From: Metabacillus indicus LMG 22858
GTDB taxonomy: Bacteria > Bacillota > Bacilli > Bacillales > Bacillaceae
DNA: 64,000 nucleotides
NCBI RefSeq assembly: GCF_000708755.2
Contig: NZ_JGVU02000002.1
Coordinates: 1,364,001-1,428,000, forward strand
Direction of reading: 5' to 3'
This document shows, one piece after another, positions 20,500-31,632 of this stretch. Below the pieces are notes generated by a model. The model saw only the letters and a program-made list of their open reading frames with translations, did not search any database and was not told where the DNA came from. Every line of letters starts with the position of its first letter. Position 1 is the stretch's first letter. Both the position numbers and the translations under genes were made by a program.

Positions 20500-20934
20500 T
20501 TAGTAAACACTCGCACATGTTCCTGCTTTAGGTTCATAATAACAATGTTTTTTGAATTGCCCGGAATGAGGCTGGCCGTACCACGTCGGCGGGCATGGCG
20601 CATATGGATTGAAATACCACAGAGCATATTTCGCCGGATGATCTCTCCAGGATTCCAAAGTTCTTCTGGCAAGCTTCTGTTCGGAGGATCTTGCTCTGTT
20701 GTAAAAGAGATTGCCTTTTTGAACCGCTTCAAACGAATAATTACCGCCCTGAACCTGGTAAATGACCTGCCTGATCGTTCTGACATCTTTAAAATCCAGA
20801 CAATCCGCCACCGCCCGGTTGACAATGACATTGCCTACATACAGCATTCCCTGCTTTCCTTCCCCCTCTGCTTCTGCTCTCATCATTCTCGCCACTAAAT
20901 CAACGTCTGCACTTGTGTATTTCACCCTTGGCAT
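20500..20934 (-). CDS. cwlJ: CwlJ-like spore cortex-lytic hydrolase
   Basis: A 144-residue Hydrolase_2 (SleB/CwlJ C-terminal) protein. MMRAEAEGEGKQGMLYVGNVIVNR carries the catalytic Glu region; later come IRQVIYQ, FEAVQKG and FYNRARSSE, and the C-terminal LWYFNPYAPCPPTW and CYYEP. It has no signal peptide and no peptidoglycan-binding domain, as in CwlJ rather than SleB. CwlJ-type enzymes sit in the spore coat and degrade cortex during germination, often triggered by calcium-dipicolinate. In B. subtilis cwlJ is far from secDF, so this gene is relocated or a paralogue. No companion gerQ is visible here. Confidence 0.8.
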   Translation of the reverse strand: MPRVKYTSADVDLVARMMRAEAEGEGKQGMLYVGNVIVNRAVADCLDFKDVRTIRQVIYQVQGGNYSFEAVQKGNLFYNRARSSEQKLARRTLESWRDHPAKYALWYFNPYAPCPPTWYGQPHSGQFKKHCYYEPKAGTCASVY

Positions 20935-21011
20935 TTATATCACCCCATAATTAGTGTATGAGCAGGAGCCGCATTGATGCTATTTGGGGCCTTTTCTGAA
21001 GCTGCCGCATA

Positions 21012-21043
21012 AAACAAAAACCGCGGAATAGTTTCCGCGGTTC
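21012..21043 (-). terminator. Terminator after secDF
   Basis: Stem AACCGCGGAA/TTCCGCGGTT (21019-21028 with 21033-21042), followed on the minus strand by TTTGTTTTAT. Confidence 0.9.
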
Positions 21044-21046
21044 CCG

Positions 21047-23296
21047 TTAAACAATCGGTTCTTCCTGATCCTGTACTTTTTTCGCTTTGCTTTTCTTTTG
21101 GATCTCTCTCCACTTCCACATCATCCACAGCTGTGATGCGATGAACAGGGACGAATAGGTTCCTGAAATCAAGCCGATCAGAAGAGCAATGGAGAAGTTC
21201 CGGATTGAATCGCTTCCGAAAACAAGTAATGCGATGACACAGAAAACAACGGTCAGGACCGTGTTGACGGATCGCGTAAACGTCTGCTGAAGGCTTCGGT
21301 TTACAATGCTTTTCAAATCATCGTATGTTTTAACCTTGGTTTTCTTATAAAGCTCTCTGATCCGGTCAAATGTAACAATTGTATCGTTAATGGAATACCC
21401 CACGATCGTGAGTACAGCCGCGATAAACGTGATGTCCACTTCAAGCCTTGTAATGCTGAAAACTGCAATGATAAAGAAGGCATCATACAGCAGGGCAAGA
21501 ACAGCAGCCACGGCCATTTTGTATTCGAATCTCAAGGATACATAGATAATGATTCCCAAAGAGGCGATAAGCACGCCGTACATCGCGTTTCTCGCCAGTT
21601 CTTTTCCTACTTCAGGAGATACCGTGCTGATGCTCGGTTCTTTGCCGTACTTTTCATTAAAGAAGTCTTTAACTTCAGCAATTTCCCCTTTATCAAGCAC
21701 GCCTACGAACCTCGCAACCGCCGTCTGATTCTGACTGCCTGCAAACACGATATCTTTTGCTTCCAGATCAAGTGTTTCAAGATCTTTCTCTACTTCCTCG
21801 GCTGTCAGTGTCTTATCGGCTCCGATTTCAATGCGGGTACCGCTTGAAAAATCGATGCCAAGGTTCAGCCTGAAGATGATCAGCAGGACAAGACCCGCTG
21901 CAAGCAGGATGCCTGAAGCAGCAAAGAATTTTTTGCGGTGCTTAACAAAATCGACTTTATCAAATTTAGTCGGAGCATCCACATCTTCTGTTGATTTGCT
22001 CAGATCGATAATATCTTTTTTGTTCACGCCGAAATATCCTGGTTTTTTATCAAGCCATCTGCTTTCCACCAACAATCCAAGCAGCAGTCTGCTCAGGAAA
22101 ACGGACGTCAGGAAACTCATTAAGATACTGAGAATAAGACTTGTTGCGAAGCCCTTGACAGCACTTGTTCCGAAGAAGAACAGCACACCGCCTGCAAGCA
22201 TCGTCGTAATGTTGGCATCGAAGATTGTCGCAAACGATCTTCTGCTGCCCGCTCTGTAGGCTGACCGGATTGATTTTCCGAGTTTGATTTCTTCTTTTAT
22301 CCGTTCATATGTAATGATGTTGGCATCAACAGCCATACCTACCCCAAGTATTAAAGCCGCAATACCCGGCAGTGTTAGAACAGCATTCATCCAGTCAAAT
22401 ACCTGCAGGACAAAAAACAGATAGGTTGAAAGAGTGACTACTGCGATAATCCCCGGCAAACGGTAGAAATACATCATGAACAGGAAAATAAACCCGATTC
22501 CAATGATGCCTGCAAGAACCGTTGTCTGAAGCGCTTCTTCTCCGAACTGTGCCCCTACTGAAGTCGAGTAGGTTTCAACCAGTTTAACCGGCAGTGATCC
22601 CGCATTAAGAAGGTTGGCAAGGTCTTTTGCCTCTTCAACAGAAAATTGCCCGGTAATCGTTACATCTGTCGTATCAAATACTTTATTGACGTTCGGATTT
22701 GAAATGAACTTCGGCGACTCTTTTGATACTTCCTCTTTATAGGAATCCCCTTCAGCATAATCAAGCCAGATAACAAGCTGATTTTCAGGGGCCATCGCAG
22801 ATATTTGTTCTGTGACTTTCTTGAATTTATCAGCGTCTTTCAGCTTTACAGCTACAATCGGCTCCTGTGTATCGGGGTCAAACGTCTGTTTAGACGCTCC
22901 CTCTACAAGGTCAGATCCATTCATCATCACCTTGTCATTCACGTCACGGAACGTCAGCTCAGCCTGTGTCGACAGAATCTCCCTCGCCTGATTCTGATCC
23001 TTTACACCCGCAAGCTGCACCCGGATCCGGTTTTCGCCTTCAATTTGAATGTTAGGCTCGCTTACACCCAGAACATTCGCTCTTTTTTGGAGGGCATTGA
23101 CCGTACTGACAAGCGCGCTCCGGTCTATTTTATCCCCGTCATTAGCAGGCTCTACGTCATACAGGATTTCAAAGCCTCCCTGCAGATCAAGACCAAGGAG
23201 TATGTTCCCTGTTGCCTTGTTTCCAAAAGCACCAATTAAGCTTCCTACGCAAAGGACGAGTAAGAAAAAAACAATGATGCGTCCCTTTTTAACCAT
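21047..23296 (-). CDS. secDF: Protein translocase subunit SecDF (natural fusion)
   Basis: A 749-residue membrane protein with SecD and SecF joined in one chain, as in Bacillus. The SecD half has a first membrane segment (about 7-25), a large external P1 domain and a six-segment bundle with GVGMAVDANIITYERIKEE; the SecF half starts near residue 450 and contains TIVGYSINDTIVTFDRIRE. Members of the RND superfamily, they use the proton gradient to pull exported proteins across after SecA. The D/R residues of both motifs are present. yajC, another translocase accessory gene, lies 3.3 kb upstream. Confidence 0.96.
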   Translation of the reverse strand: MVKKGRIIVFFLLVLCVGSLIGAFGNKATGNILLGLDLQGGFEILYDVEPANDGDKIDRSALVSTVNALQKRANVLGVSEPNIQIEGENRIRVQLAGVKDQNQAREILSTQAELTFRDVNDKVMMNGSDLVEGASKQTFDPDTQEPIVAVKLKDADKFKKVTEQISAMAPENQLVIWLDYAEGDSYKEEVSKESPKFISNPNVNKVFDTTDVTITGQFSVEEAKDLANLLNAGSLPVKLVETYSTSVGAQFGEEALQTTVLAGIIGIGFIFLFMMYFYRLPGIIAVVTLSTYLFFVLQVFDWMNAVLTLPGIAALILGVGMAVDANIITYERIKEEIKLGKSIRSAYRAGSRRSFATIFDANITTMLAGGVLFFFGTSAVKGFATSLILSILMSFLTSVFLSRLLLGLLVESRWLDKKPGYFGVNKKDIIDLSKSTEDVDAPTKFDKVDFVKHRKKFFAASGILLAAGLVLLIIFRLNLGIDFSSGTRIEIGADKTLTAEEVEKDLETLDLEAKDIVFAGSQNQTAVARFVGVLDKGEIAEVKDFFNEKYGKEPSISTVSPEVGKELARNAMYGVLIASLGIIIYVSLRFEYKMAVAAVLALLYDAFFIIAVFSITRLEVDITFIAAVLTIVGYSINDTIVTFDRIRELYKKTKVKTYDDLKSIVNRSLQQTFTRSVNTVLTVVFCVIALLVFGSDSIRNFSIALLIGLISGTYSSLFIASQLWMMWKWREIQKKSKAKKVQDQEEPIV

Positions 23297-23333
23297 GTTG
23301 CATCCTCCTTAGAAAAAAACCGTTCAATATGTA

Positions 23334-23630
23334 TTATTCTTTTGCCGTGCCTAGTTGTCTGCCTTCTTCACTGTCAAACCAGCTGCCCGATTTAAACGAC
23401 TCGATCGTTGCAAACGTCATGAATTCGCTTGGTTTTACAGCCATAATATCAGCCACCATTTCGTGAACCATCAGCTCGGTCTTCTTTTTCCACTTTTTAT
23501 TTCTCAGGTAGTTCCATATCTCTGATTCTGTCACATCACCGTAGTCAAGAATTTTAAACTCTTCTGCTTTGCTGACAAGAGCCGGTTTCACGTGATGGCG
23601 GTATTTTTCAATTTCATCCTTTTGGGTCAT
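23334..23630 (-). CDS. comN: Post-transcriptional regulator ComN
   Basis: A 98-residue acidic/basic soluble protein (MTQKDEIEKYRHHVKPAL ... SGSWFDSEEG). B. subtilis ComN (YrzD) is the same length and promotes comE mRNA translation or localisation during competence. The start at 23630 has GGAGGAG upstream; a longer frame from 23645 would start inside this site. It lies 37 bases upstream of secDF on the same strand, as in B. subtilis. The assignment relies on position, length and recalled family sequence. No comE gene is in the window. Confidence 0.82.
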   Translation of the reverse strand: MTQKDEIEKYRHHVKPALVSKAEEFKILDYGDVTESEIWNYLRNKKWKKKTELMVHEMVADIMAVKPSEFMTFATIESFKSGSWFDSEEGRQLGTAKE

Positions 23631-23698
23631 GGCACGCTCCTCCATTCATTATGTATGCGTGATCGGGATTTTTACAGCGGCCATGCGCGAACATCTTG

Positions 23699-23728
23699 TC
23701 ATGCTTGGCCAATCATAGCGCATATAGT
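23699..23728 (+). promoter_or_regulatory. Putative sigma-E promoter for spoVB
   Basis: TCATGCT, 15-base spacer, CATATAGT. It is a fair match to sigma-E consensus and lies about 45 bases upstream of the spoVB ATG, in keeping with mother-cell expression of spoVB. Confidence 0.45.
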
Positions 23729-23772
23729 TAATTGTATATGATTAGATGCTATTTGAGAAGGCGGGGAACGTG

Positions 23773-25335
23773 ATGTCAAAGCAAACATTTTTACAGGGGA
23801 CGCTCATTTTAATAGCCGCCGGCCTGATTACGCGTGTTCTAGGATTTATGAACCGGATTGTAGTCGCCCGATTTATAGGAGAAGAAGGCGTCGGACTTTA
23901 TATGATGGCTATGCCGACACTTGTGCTGATCATCACCATTACTCAGTTTGGCCTGCCAGTGGCCATTTCCAAGCTTGTGGCAGAAGCAGAAGCGGAAGGA
24001 AATCAGAGGAAAATAAAAAAAATCCTGATTGTTTCTCTTGCAGTTACAGGCACTTTAAGCCTTTTATTTACGCCGGCCATCCTTTTTCTGGCCCCGTATT
24101 TATCAAATTCGCTGCTGACCGATCCTAGAACGCTCTACCCGCTGCTTGCCATTACACCGGTTGTCCCGATCATTGCAGTATCTTCTGTCCTCAGAGGATA
24201 TTTTCAGGGCAAGCAGAATATGCGGCCGGCTGCGATTTCACAAGTGCTTGAGCAGGTTGTGCGGATTTCTTTAATTGCCGTCTGCACGAAAACCTTTTTG
24301 CCTTACGGAATTGAATATGCTGCTGCAGGGGCGATGGCATCTGCTGTGGCAGGAGAGCTCATTTCCCTCTTGTATATGTTCTCCATGTTTAAAATGAAAA
24401 AGAAGTTCCGGGTACGCCGCAAGTTTTTCACTTCCCTGAAAGAAGGGAAAACAACCTTTCAGAACTTAATGAGCATCGCCCTTCCGACTACAGGAAGCCG
24501 CATGATCGGTTCGATTGCCTGGTTTTTCGAGCCGATCGTTGTGGCGCAGAGCCTTGCCATTGCAGGATTTACCGCCACAATGGCAACAAAGCAGTACGGA
24601 GAGCTGACAGGATATGCCCTGCCCCTTTTGATGCTCCCGTCATTTATTACGTATTCTCTCTCAACGGCTTTAGTTCCCGCGATAAGCGAAGCAATGGCCA
24701 AAAAAAAGCTGCACGTCGTTCAGCACAGGCTCCAGCAGGCCTTCAGGCTCTCTCTAGTAACCGGAGGATTTGCCGTCGTCATTCTGTACATCTATGCAGA
24801 ACCGCTCATGAAAGCTATGTACGGGAGCAGCCATGCCGCTATTTTTGTTCAGGTCATGGCCCCGTTTTTTATCTTTTACTATTTCCAGGGTCCTCTCCAG
24901 GCAGTCCTGCAGGCGCTTAACCTGGCAAAGGCGGCCATGATCAACAGCTTCGTCGGCTCTGCGGTGAAAACCGCCCTGATCTTTCTGCTGGCGACAAGAC
25001 CGTCTCTCGGCATTATGGGAGCAGCGCTTGCCATTGTGGCAGGCATCATGCTTGTCACGCTTCTTCATTTGGCAACAGTGATGAAAGTGATTTCCCTGAC
25101 CATTAAAGTGAGTGAATATATCAGATGCTTTTTAACGATGATCTTATCCGGCATTGCAGGCTATTTCTTTTTCAAGATTCTGCCGCTCGGTTTGGGAATG
25201 AACCTGATTTTATCGGTTTGCTTCACTTTTTCGGTATACTGCATCCTGCTTGTTGCCTTCAGGCTTGTAATGAAAGACGATGTCGGCAGACTGCCGTTTA
25301 TCGGCGGTCATCTTTCAAAATTTGTGCCGCGGTAA
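23773..25335 (+). CDS. spoVB: Stage V sporulation protein B, MOP-family flippase
   Basis: A 520-residue polytopic protein of the MATE-like/MOP flippase family with about 14 membrane segments, starting MSKQTFLQGTLILIAAGLI. SpoVB is needed for spore cortex synthesis and is thought to move lipid-linked peptidoglycan precursors across the mother-cell membranes. RFIGEEGVGLYMMAMPT near residues 32-48 is typical of this group. The ATG at 23773 has GGGGA upstream and is preferred over 23746. The gene ends three bases before the convergent end of yrbG. Confidence 0.93.
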   Translation: MSKQTFLQGTLILIAAGLITRVLGFMNRIVVARFIGEEGVGLYMMAMPTLVLIITITQFGLPVAISKLVAEAEAEGNQRKIKKILIVSLAVTGTLSLLFTPAILFLAPYLSNSLLTDPRTLYPLLAITPVVPIIAVSSVLRGYFQGKQNMRPAAISQVLEQVVRISLIAVCTKTFLPYGIEYAAAGAMASAVAGELISLLYMFSMFKMKKKFRVRRKFFTSLKEGKTTFQNLMSIALPTTGSRMIGSIAWFFEPIVVAQSLAIAGFTATMATKQYGELTGYALPLLMLPSFITYSLSTALVPAISEAMAKKKLHVVQHRLQQAFRLSLVTGGFAVVILYIYAEPLMKAMYGSSHAAIFVQVMAPFFIFYYFQGPLQAVLQALNLAKAAMINSFVGSAVKTALIFLLATRPSLGIMGAALAIVAGIMLVTLLHLATVMKVISLTIKVSEYIRCFLTMILSGIAGYFFFKILPLGLGMNLILSVCFTFSVYCILLVAFRLVMKDDVGRLPFIGGHLSKFVPR

Positions 25336-25338
25336 TGC

Positions 25339-25989
25339 CTACTTGTCATCAATCAGATCTATAAAAAAAGTTTGTTTGTTGTGGGTGCAAAGTGAGATAT
25401 TCTTCACATCAAAGTACCCGAGCTTTCTCAGCTGCTGTCTCAGCCATAAGTTCGTTTTTCCGATCCGGTACAGGTTTTCCTCCTGAATCAGTCCGTCCAC
25501 AATAAGCGGCAGCTGCAGCTCCTGATGCTCGCTGCCATTCTCTTTTTTTATTACAGAGAGCTTGCCGGACGGTTCAAGAATGGCAAAATCAACCTCGCTT
25601 ATATCATTCACGTCCTTTTCTCTAAGCTGGGTCATGAGGTCATCGAAATTATAGCGCTGGGTTTTCATGGCATGCTCATTGATTTTCCCTCTGTCAATGA
25701 TGATGGTCGGCTTGCCGTCGATCCATGCACGCACCTTTTGATTTTTCAGCGAAAAGTAGGCAAGGCTGATTTGAATGCCGAGAAGAAGAAACATTGGAAT
25801 GATGGTATGTATCAGCGGATCATTCGTGTCTTCTATCGCCATGACCGCCATTTCTGCAATCATTAGAAAGACCACAAGATCCAATATACTGAGTTCCCCG
25901 ATCTCCCGTTTGCCCATCAGTCTGAAAATAATCAGAATGAGCACGTACAGGAAAATGGTGCGTCCGATGATAATGAAATGCACTTCCAT
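25339..25989 (-). CDS. yrbG: YetF/DUF421-family membrane protein YrbG
   Basis: A 216-residue protein with three membrane segments in the first 80 residues ([49 protein letters not shown]) followed by two cytoplasmic or external DUF421 domains. The family motifs [10 protein letters not shown] and the [17 protein letters not shown] core are present. Several paralogues occur in Bacillus spores and have been linked to spore properties; a biochemical role is not established. Position between spoVB and yrzE equals B. subtilis yrbG. Confidence 0.87.
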   Translation of the reverse strand: MEVHFIIIGRTIFLYVLILIIFRLMGKREIGELSILDLVVFLMIAEMAVMAIEDTNDPLIHTIIPMFLLLGIQISLAYFSLKNQKVRAWIDGKPTIIIDRGKINEHAMKTQRYNFDDLMTQLREKDVNDISEVDFAILEPSGKLSVIKKENGSEHQELQLPLIVDGLIQEENLYRIGKTNLWLRQQLRKLGYFDVKNISLCTHNKQTFFIDLIDDK

Positions 25990-26140
25990 TTTTAAAGTCC
26001 TCCTTGCTGCATCGATACCTTTATTTTGAACGGATAAACCTTTTTCATGTAGAACAATTTCGATTCTATTTTTGCTTCATGTGAATAGGATGGTAGTAAG
26101 ACGAGCGAAAACAAGCTAAGGAACAGAGGGGGAGATTAAA

Positions 26141-26518
26141 ATGAATACACGCAGATGGGGAAAAGCCATCATGTATGGCTTATCAAGTATTTTAATCGCA
26201 GCGCTGGCTGTAAGCTTATTATTTTCTCTGCTGCTTAAATTCACTTCATTAACAGAGGATTCCATTAAGTGGGTTATTTTAGGCCTCTCATTTCTGGCTG
26301 TCTTTATAGGAGGATTTATAGCGGGCGGAAAAGGGAAAGAACGGGGATGGCTCGTTGGAGGCACAACAGCGCTTCTTTACACGCTGATCATTTTTTTCTT
26401 TCAGTTTTTGGGCTACGGCAAGACGTTTACAATGGAGCAGACGATGTACCACGGGGGATTTCTTGCGATCGCCATGCTTGGCGGCGTGATGGGAGTCAAC
26501 TTGTCAGGTTCCAAATAG
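26141..26518 (+). CDS. yrzE: TIGR04086-type four-helix membrane protein YrzE
   Basis: A 125-residue protein with four membrane segments (about 9-32, 42-62, 70-87, 102-120). GGFIAGGKGKERGWLVGG between segments 2 and 3 is typical of the family. Function unknown. The ribosome site is GGGGGAG seven bases before the ATG. It is convergent with yajC and shares a perfect palindromic terminator with it. Position matches B. subtilis yrzE. Confidence 0.85.
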   Translation: MNTRRWGKAIMYGLSSILIAALAVSLLFSLLLKFTSLTEDSIKWVILGLSFLAVFIGGFIAGGKGKERGWLVGGTTALLYTLIIFFFQFLGYGKTFTMEQTMYHGGFLAIAMLGGVMGVNLSGSK

Positions 26519-26526
26519 GCATAAAA

Positions 26527-26552
26527 AAAGAAGCGCCCGCGGGCGCTTCTTT
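26527..26552. terminator. Perfect palindromic bidirectional terminator between yrzE and yajC
   Basis: A 26-base perfect palindrome (AAAGAAGCGCCCG and its complement) with A-rich left and T-rich right flanks, serving both convergent genes. Confidence 0.9.
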
Positions 26553-26569
26553 TCTTTTTGCCGTATGTA

Positions 26570-26854
26570 TTAGGCTTTTTCCATTGAGATGCCTTTTTGT
26601 TCAACAACGTCGCGGACTGCGCGGCGGTCAAATGTCAGACGGGATCCGTCTCCTGCTTTGATGACAACTTTCTCTTCATCGATTGAATCAACGATGCCAT
26701 GCATTCCGCCGATTGTAACGACTTTGTCGCCTTTAGACAGACTGTCCTGCATTTCACGCACTTTTTTCTGCTGCTTCTGCTGAGGACGAATCAGCAAAAA
26801 GTAAAAAATCGCAAACATCAGTATCAGCGGTCCAACTGTAGTCAATAGTTCCAT
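26570..26854 (-). CDS. yajC: Preprotein translocase accessory subunit YajC
   Basis: A 94-residue protein with one N-terminal membrane segment (LTTVGPLILMFAIFYFLLI) and a cytoplasmic tail (RPQQKQQKKVREMQDSL, GDKVVTIGGMHGIVDSI). YajC associates with SecDF in the Sec translocase. The start at 26854 has GGGGTG upstream; a frame reaching 26896 is not supported. It follows tgt, the usual bacterial order queA-tgt-yajC. Confidence 0.95.
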   Translation of the reverse strand: MELLTTVGPLILMFAIFYFLLIRPQQKQQKKVREMQDSLSKGDKVVTIGGMHGIVDSIDEEKVVIKAGDGSRLTFDRRAVRDVVEQKGISMEKA

Positions 26855-26937
26855 TTTTTTCACCCCTTTCAAGTCTCTCATCTGCAGTGCAGACACCGTA
26901 TCTATGAAGCCGCCTGCATAGCAGGCAGCCGAACTAA

Positions 26938-28110
<1,173 letters not shown>

Positions 28111-29139
28111 CTAGATGATCAGCATGGCATCGCCAAAGCTGAAGAAGCGGTATTTTTCCTTAACAGCCGTTTCGTAGGCATGCATGACGTGCTCTCTTGT
28201 TGCAAGAGCGCTGACGAGCATAATCAGGGATGACTTCGGCAAGTGGAAATTGGTCACCATGCCGTCGATTGCCTTGAATTCATAGCCGGGATAAATGAAA
28301 ATGCTGGTCCAGCCGCTGTCTTCCTTAAATGTACCGTTATTTGCCGACGCGATTGTTTCAAGAGTGCGGGTCGACGTCGTTCCGACAGAGATGATCCGGC
28401 CGCCTTTTTCCCTGACCTGATTTAGCAGCTGGGCAGTGCCTGCGCTCATCTGATAGAACTCGGCATGCATTTCGTGCTCTTCCACAACGTCAGCACTAAC
28501 CGGACGGAATGTACCGAGGCCGACATGCAGCGTAATAAACGCAAGATGGACTCCTTTTTCTTTCAGAGCTTCAAGAATCTCTTCGGTAAAATGAAGACCG
28601 GCCGTAGGGGCTGCAGCAGACCCGACCTCTCTTGAGAATACCGTCTGATAACGTTCCTGATCATCAAGCTGTTCTTTAATGTACGGCGGCAATGGCATTT
28701 TACCGAGAGAGTCAAGCGCCTCATAAAAAATACCCTCGTACTTGAATTCAAGCATTCTGCCTCCGTGATCAGCCTCTCCTGTGCAGACCGCACGCAAAAT
28801 GCCGTCGCCAAATACGATTTCAGTTCCGACTTTCACGCGTTTGGCAGGCTTTGCAAGAACTTCCCATACATCTCCCTGTTCCTGTTTTAACAAGAGCAGT
28901 TCAATTTTGGCGCCTGTATCTTTTTTCTCGCCAATGAGTCTTGCAGGCAGAACACGTGTATTGTTTAAAACAAGACAGTCGCCTTCATGAAAATAATCAA
29001 TAATCGACTTAAACTTGCCATGTTCCACCGATCCGGATTCTTTATCAAGCACCATCAGTCTTGACGCGTCCCGCTCGAGCAGCGGAACCTGCGCGATCAA
29101 TTCTTCAGGCAAATCAAAATCAAACAAATCTACTTTCAT
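28111..29139 (-). CDS. queA: S-adenosylmethionine:tRNA ribosyltransferase-isomerase QueA
   Basis: A 342-residue enzyme that transfers and rearranges the ribosyl part of SAM onto preQ1-tRNA to make epoxyqueuosine. Motifs: [17 protein letters not shown] start, [20 protein letters not shown] and [17 protein letters not shown]. It lies 30 bases downstream of ruvB and 27 upstream of tgt; the ruvAB-queA-tgt-yajC order is conserved in Bacillus. Confidence 0.97.
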   Translation of the reverse strand: MKVDLFDFDLPEELIAQVPLLERDASRLMVLDKESGSVEHGKFKSIIDYFHEGDCLVLNNTRVLPARLIGEKKDTGAKIELLLLKQEQGDVWEVLAKPAKRVKVGTEIVFGDGILRAVCTGEADHGGRMLEFKYEGIFYEALDSLGKMPLPPYIKEQLDDQERYQTVFSREVGSAAAPTAGLHFTEEILEALKEKGVHLAFITLHVGLGTFRPVSADVVEEHEMHAEFYQMSAGTAQLLNQVREKGGRIISVGTTSTRTLETIASANNGTFKEDSGWTSIFIYPGYEFKAIDGMVTNFHLPKSSLIMLVSALATREHVMHAYETAVKEKYRFFSFGDAMLII

Positions 29140-29169
29140 TATTTCTCACCTTTTCCGTTATGCAAATCT

Positions 29170-30171
29170 CTAGTGTTTTGGAACTTCCATTTGAAAGTGA
29201 TGATAAACTGCATCTGTTACCATTCTTCCCCTAGGAGTCCGCTGTATAAAACCAATCTGCAAAAGATATGGTTCATATACATCTTCAATCGTGTGCGATT
29301 CTTCGCCTATTGTAGCAGAAATCGTGTCGAGTCCCACGGGTCCGCCTTTAAATTTTTCAATAATGCCCATCAGCAGCTTGTGATCGATATGATCAAGGCC
29401 AAGTCTGTCCACCTGCAGCCTTTCAAGCGCTTCATTTGCGAGGCTGCCTGTAATCGCCGGTTTTCCGAGAACCTGTGCAAAGTCTCTTACCCTCCTGAGC
29501 AGCCTGTTGGCTATCCTCGGAGTCCCGCGTGACCGGCGCGCCAGTTCAAGAGATGCTTCTTTTTCGAGGCCAATGCCAAGAATATCCCCTGTCCGTTCGG
29601 CAATCAGGGAGAGCTGCTCTTCATTGTAGTACTCAAGACGGCTCAATACACCGAAACGGTCCCTGAGGGGGGCAGTCAGCAGGCCGACTCTTGTTGTAGC
29701 TCCAATGAGCGTAAACGGGGGCAGATCAAGACGCACGGACCGGGCTTGCGGTCCTTTTCCAATGACAATATCAAGACAGAAATCTTCCATTGCAGGATAC
29801 AGCACTTCTTCAATGGAACGCTGAAGGCGGTGAATTTCATCAATAAATAAAACATCACCGGGTTCAAGGGCGGTCAGAATGGCGGCAAGGTCGCCCGGCC
29901 TTTCAATGGCCGGTCCTGAAGTCGTTCTGATATTTACGCCCATTTCATTTGCTATGATGGTGGCAAGGGTCGTTTTGCCAAGCCCGGGAGGCCCGTAAAG
30001 AAGCACGTGATCCAGTGTTTCGCTTCTCATCTTTGCTGCTTCAATAAAAACCTTAAGATTATCCTTTACTTTATCCTGCCCAATGTACTGTGATAAAGTC
30101 CTCGGTCTCAGGGAGAGCTCAAGAGCTCCTTCATCAAGCTCCGCTTCGCCGGAAACAAGACGTTCGTCCAT
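29170..30171 (-). CDS. ruvB: Holliday junction branch-migration ATPase RuvB
   Basis: A 333-residue AAA+ ATPase. Walker A is in [14 protein letters not shown], Walker B in [10 protein letters not shown], the arginine finger region in [14 protein letters not shown], and the C-terminal winged helix has [16 protein letters not shown]. It forms rings that pump DNA through RuvA tetramers at Holliday junctions. It starts 11 bases after ruvA ends, as a two-gene unit. Confidence 0.98.
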   Translation of the reverse strand: MDERLVSGEAELDEGALELSLRPRTLSQYIGQDKVKDNLKVFIEAAKMRSETLDHVLLYGPPGLGKTTLATIIANEMGVNIRTTSGPAIERPGDLAAILTALEPGDVLFIDEIHRLQRSIEEVLYPAMEDFCLDIVIGKGPQARSVRLDLPPFTLIGATTRVGLLTAPLRDRFGVLSRLEYYNEEQLSLIAERTGDILGIGLEKEASLELARRSRGTPRIANRLLRRVRDFAQVLGKPAITGSLANEALERLQVDRLGLDHIDHKLLMGIIEKFKGGPVGLDTISATIGEESHTIEDVYEPYLLQIGFIQRTPRGRMVTDAVYHHFQMEVPKH

Positions 30172-30182
30172 AAATGATCACC

Positions 30183-30791
30183 TTACTTTAATAGCTTTTG
30201 CAACGCTTTTTTCACATACTGGTCTGTGGAAAGCTCCTCTTCCATCAGAGCAGGAACAACTTTGCTGATTTCCCGTTCTGCATAACCTAGAACCTTCAGG
30301 GCTTCAAGTGCTTCACTCAGTGATTTGGAGGCTGTTTCTGTTGCAGCATGCTCTTCGTGGGTAAATAAGTCAGGAGCAAGCCCGCCTGCTATGTCTCCAA
30401 GCTTTCCTTTAAGATCGAGAATGATTTGTCTCGCCGTTTTTTTGCCTACGCCGGGAAATTTCACAAGGAATTTTTCATCCTCATTCTCTATGGCTCCGAC
30501 TACTTGTGACGGATTCCCGGAAGCAAGTATCGCAAGAGCTCCTTTAGGACCAATGCCTGTCACATTTAAAAGCTTCATAAATAAGGCTTTTTCTTCTCTT
30601 GTATGAAAACCGTACAGCGCGAGGATATCTTCTCTGACATGCTGATACGTATAGATCGTCACTTCCGAGGAACGGCTGCGCTGGTAGCTGAATGGGTTAG
30701 GAGTGTGAACCTGATAGCCAATGCCCCCGCGGTCAATCACCACATACTCGGGAGTCACCAGATCAATGGTTCCTTTTATAAATTCGATCAA
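30183..30791 (-). CDS. ruvA: Holliday junction DNA-binding protein RuvA
   Basis: A 202-residue protein with an N-terminal OB domain ([19 protein letters not shown]), two helix-hairpin-helix motifs ([22 protein letters not shown]-like [21 protein letters not shown]) and a C-terminal RuvB-binding helix domain. The start is a TTG at 30791 with AGAGGTG nine bases upstream, which gives the family N-terminus; the open frame extends to 30917 without a ribosome site and is rejected. Confidence 0.95.
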   Translation of the reverse strand: MIEFIKGTIDLVTPEYVVIDRGGIGYQVHTPNPFSYQRSRSSEVTIYTYQHVREDILALYGFHTREEKALFMKLLNVTGIGPKGALAILASGNPSQVVGAIENEDEKFLVKFPGVGKKTARQIILDLKGKLGDIAGGLAPDLFTHEEHAATETASKSLSEALEALKVLGYAEREISKVVPALMEEELSTDQYVKKALQKLLK

Positions 30792-30879
30792 ACTTTTCAC
30801 CTCTTTATAACTGTACCTCATTGTAACATACTTTTTTTCTCTGACTGTAGTATTAAACAGCGGATTTTGACTAAAGAAA

Positions 30880-30914
30880 ACAAAAAAATGCACCCGTTCA
30901 AAAGATCGGGCACA
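30880..30914 (-). terminator. Terminator after bofC
   Basis: Minus-strand stem TGTGCCCG/CGGGTGCA (8 bp with G-U pairs) followed by TTTTTTTG; it separates bofC from ruvA. Confidence 0.7.
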
Positions 30915-30924
30915 CAAGACAGCT

Positions 30925-31473
30925 TCAGTTCACCTCTGCGGGTGACGAATAGGCTTTATAGGATTGTATGACTTTTAAGTAATGGTCTTTCGACTGGATG
31001 CGAATGCCGTGTCTCAGCTCGTCATGTTTCCGGGTCTCGAGCTTCCCTACATCAATCTGGAAGAAGGAATGGATGATCTCTGACGCATCATCAGGCTTGC
31101 CGTTGAAAATAGAAAATACCCCTTCTGATGAAAGGCCGAAATACCCGTTTGCTTTTAACAATGGGGAGATATCATCAACTTCTTTTTGAAAAATGATCTG
31201 ATTATCATCCTGATCGACAAGCTGCCAGCCTTCATACTTAGCCCAGAAATCTTCCATCGCGAGGATGGTTTCTGTTTTAACCTCTTCGCTGATCTCCCCG
31301 TCCAGGTAGATCCGTTCAAGAACCACTGTCACAGTCAGGGGACCGCTGACTTCATAGGCCTGATTGTCATTGCCGGCTGCATCGTACGGTTCATGAACAG
31401 CAGGAAAAGAAAGAAAAAAGATTCCAATGAACGCAACTGCAGCTGTAAACAGGAAACGATGAGATGACATCAT
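30925..31473 (-). CDS. bofC: Bypass-of-forespore protein BofC
   Basis: A 182-residue exported protein with an N-terminal signal segment (about 6-25, [21 protein letters not shown] split across it), a BofC N-terminal domain ([17 protein letters not shown]) and the C-terminal domain ([22 protein letters not shown]). BofC acts in the forespore intermembrane space and restrains the protease SpoIVB, hence the timing of pro-sigma-K processing. The checkpoint partners SpoIVFA/SpoIVFB are encoded 15 kb away in the same window. B. subtilis bofC also neighbours ruvA. Confidence 0.93.
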   Translation of the reverse strand: MMSSHRFLFTAAVAFIGIFFLSFPAVHEPYDAAGNDNQAYEVSGPLTVTVVLERIYLDGEISEEVKTETILAMEDFWAKYEGWQLVDQDDNQIIFQKEVDDISPLLKANGYFGLSSEGVFSIFNGKPDDASEIIHSFFQIDVGKLETRKHDELRHGIRIQSKDHYLKVIQSYKAYSSPAEVN

Positions 31474-31593
31474 CTCTTACCCCCCCCAATCCATTTACCG
31501 TTCTGGTAAAGAAATATTGATTCATTAATAGTTTGACCATAAATAGAAGGATTAACCATAGAAAAAGCCGAATCGCAGAGGTATAAAATCGGA

Positions 31594-31627
31594 CAAATTA
31601 AAAAGAGGCGCACTGAGGCACCTCTTT
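31594..31627 (-). terminator. Terminator after coxA-like gene
   Basis: Minus-strand stem AAAGAGGTGC/GCGCCTCTTT with one G-U pair, followed by TTTAATTTG. Confidence 0.8.
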
Positions 31628-31632
31628 TAAGG

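Noticed and set aside
26900-26930. GC-rich hairpin between yajC and tgt as a terminator
   Set aside because: A stem is possible but no T-run follows, and the order tgt-yajC suggests co-transcription.
30792-30917. Longer RuvA from an upstream start
   Set aside because: No ribosome site, atypical sequence, and the TTG at 30791 gives the conserved RuvA start.
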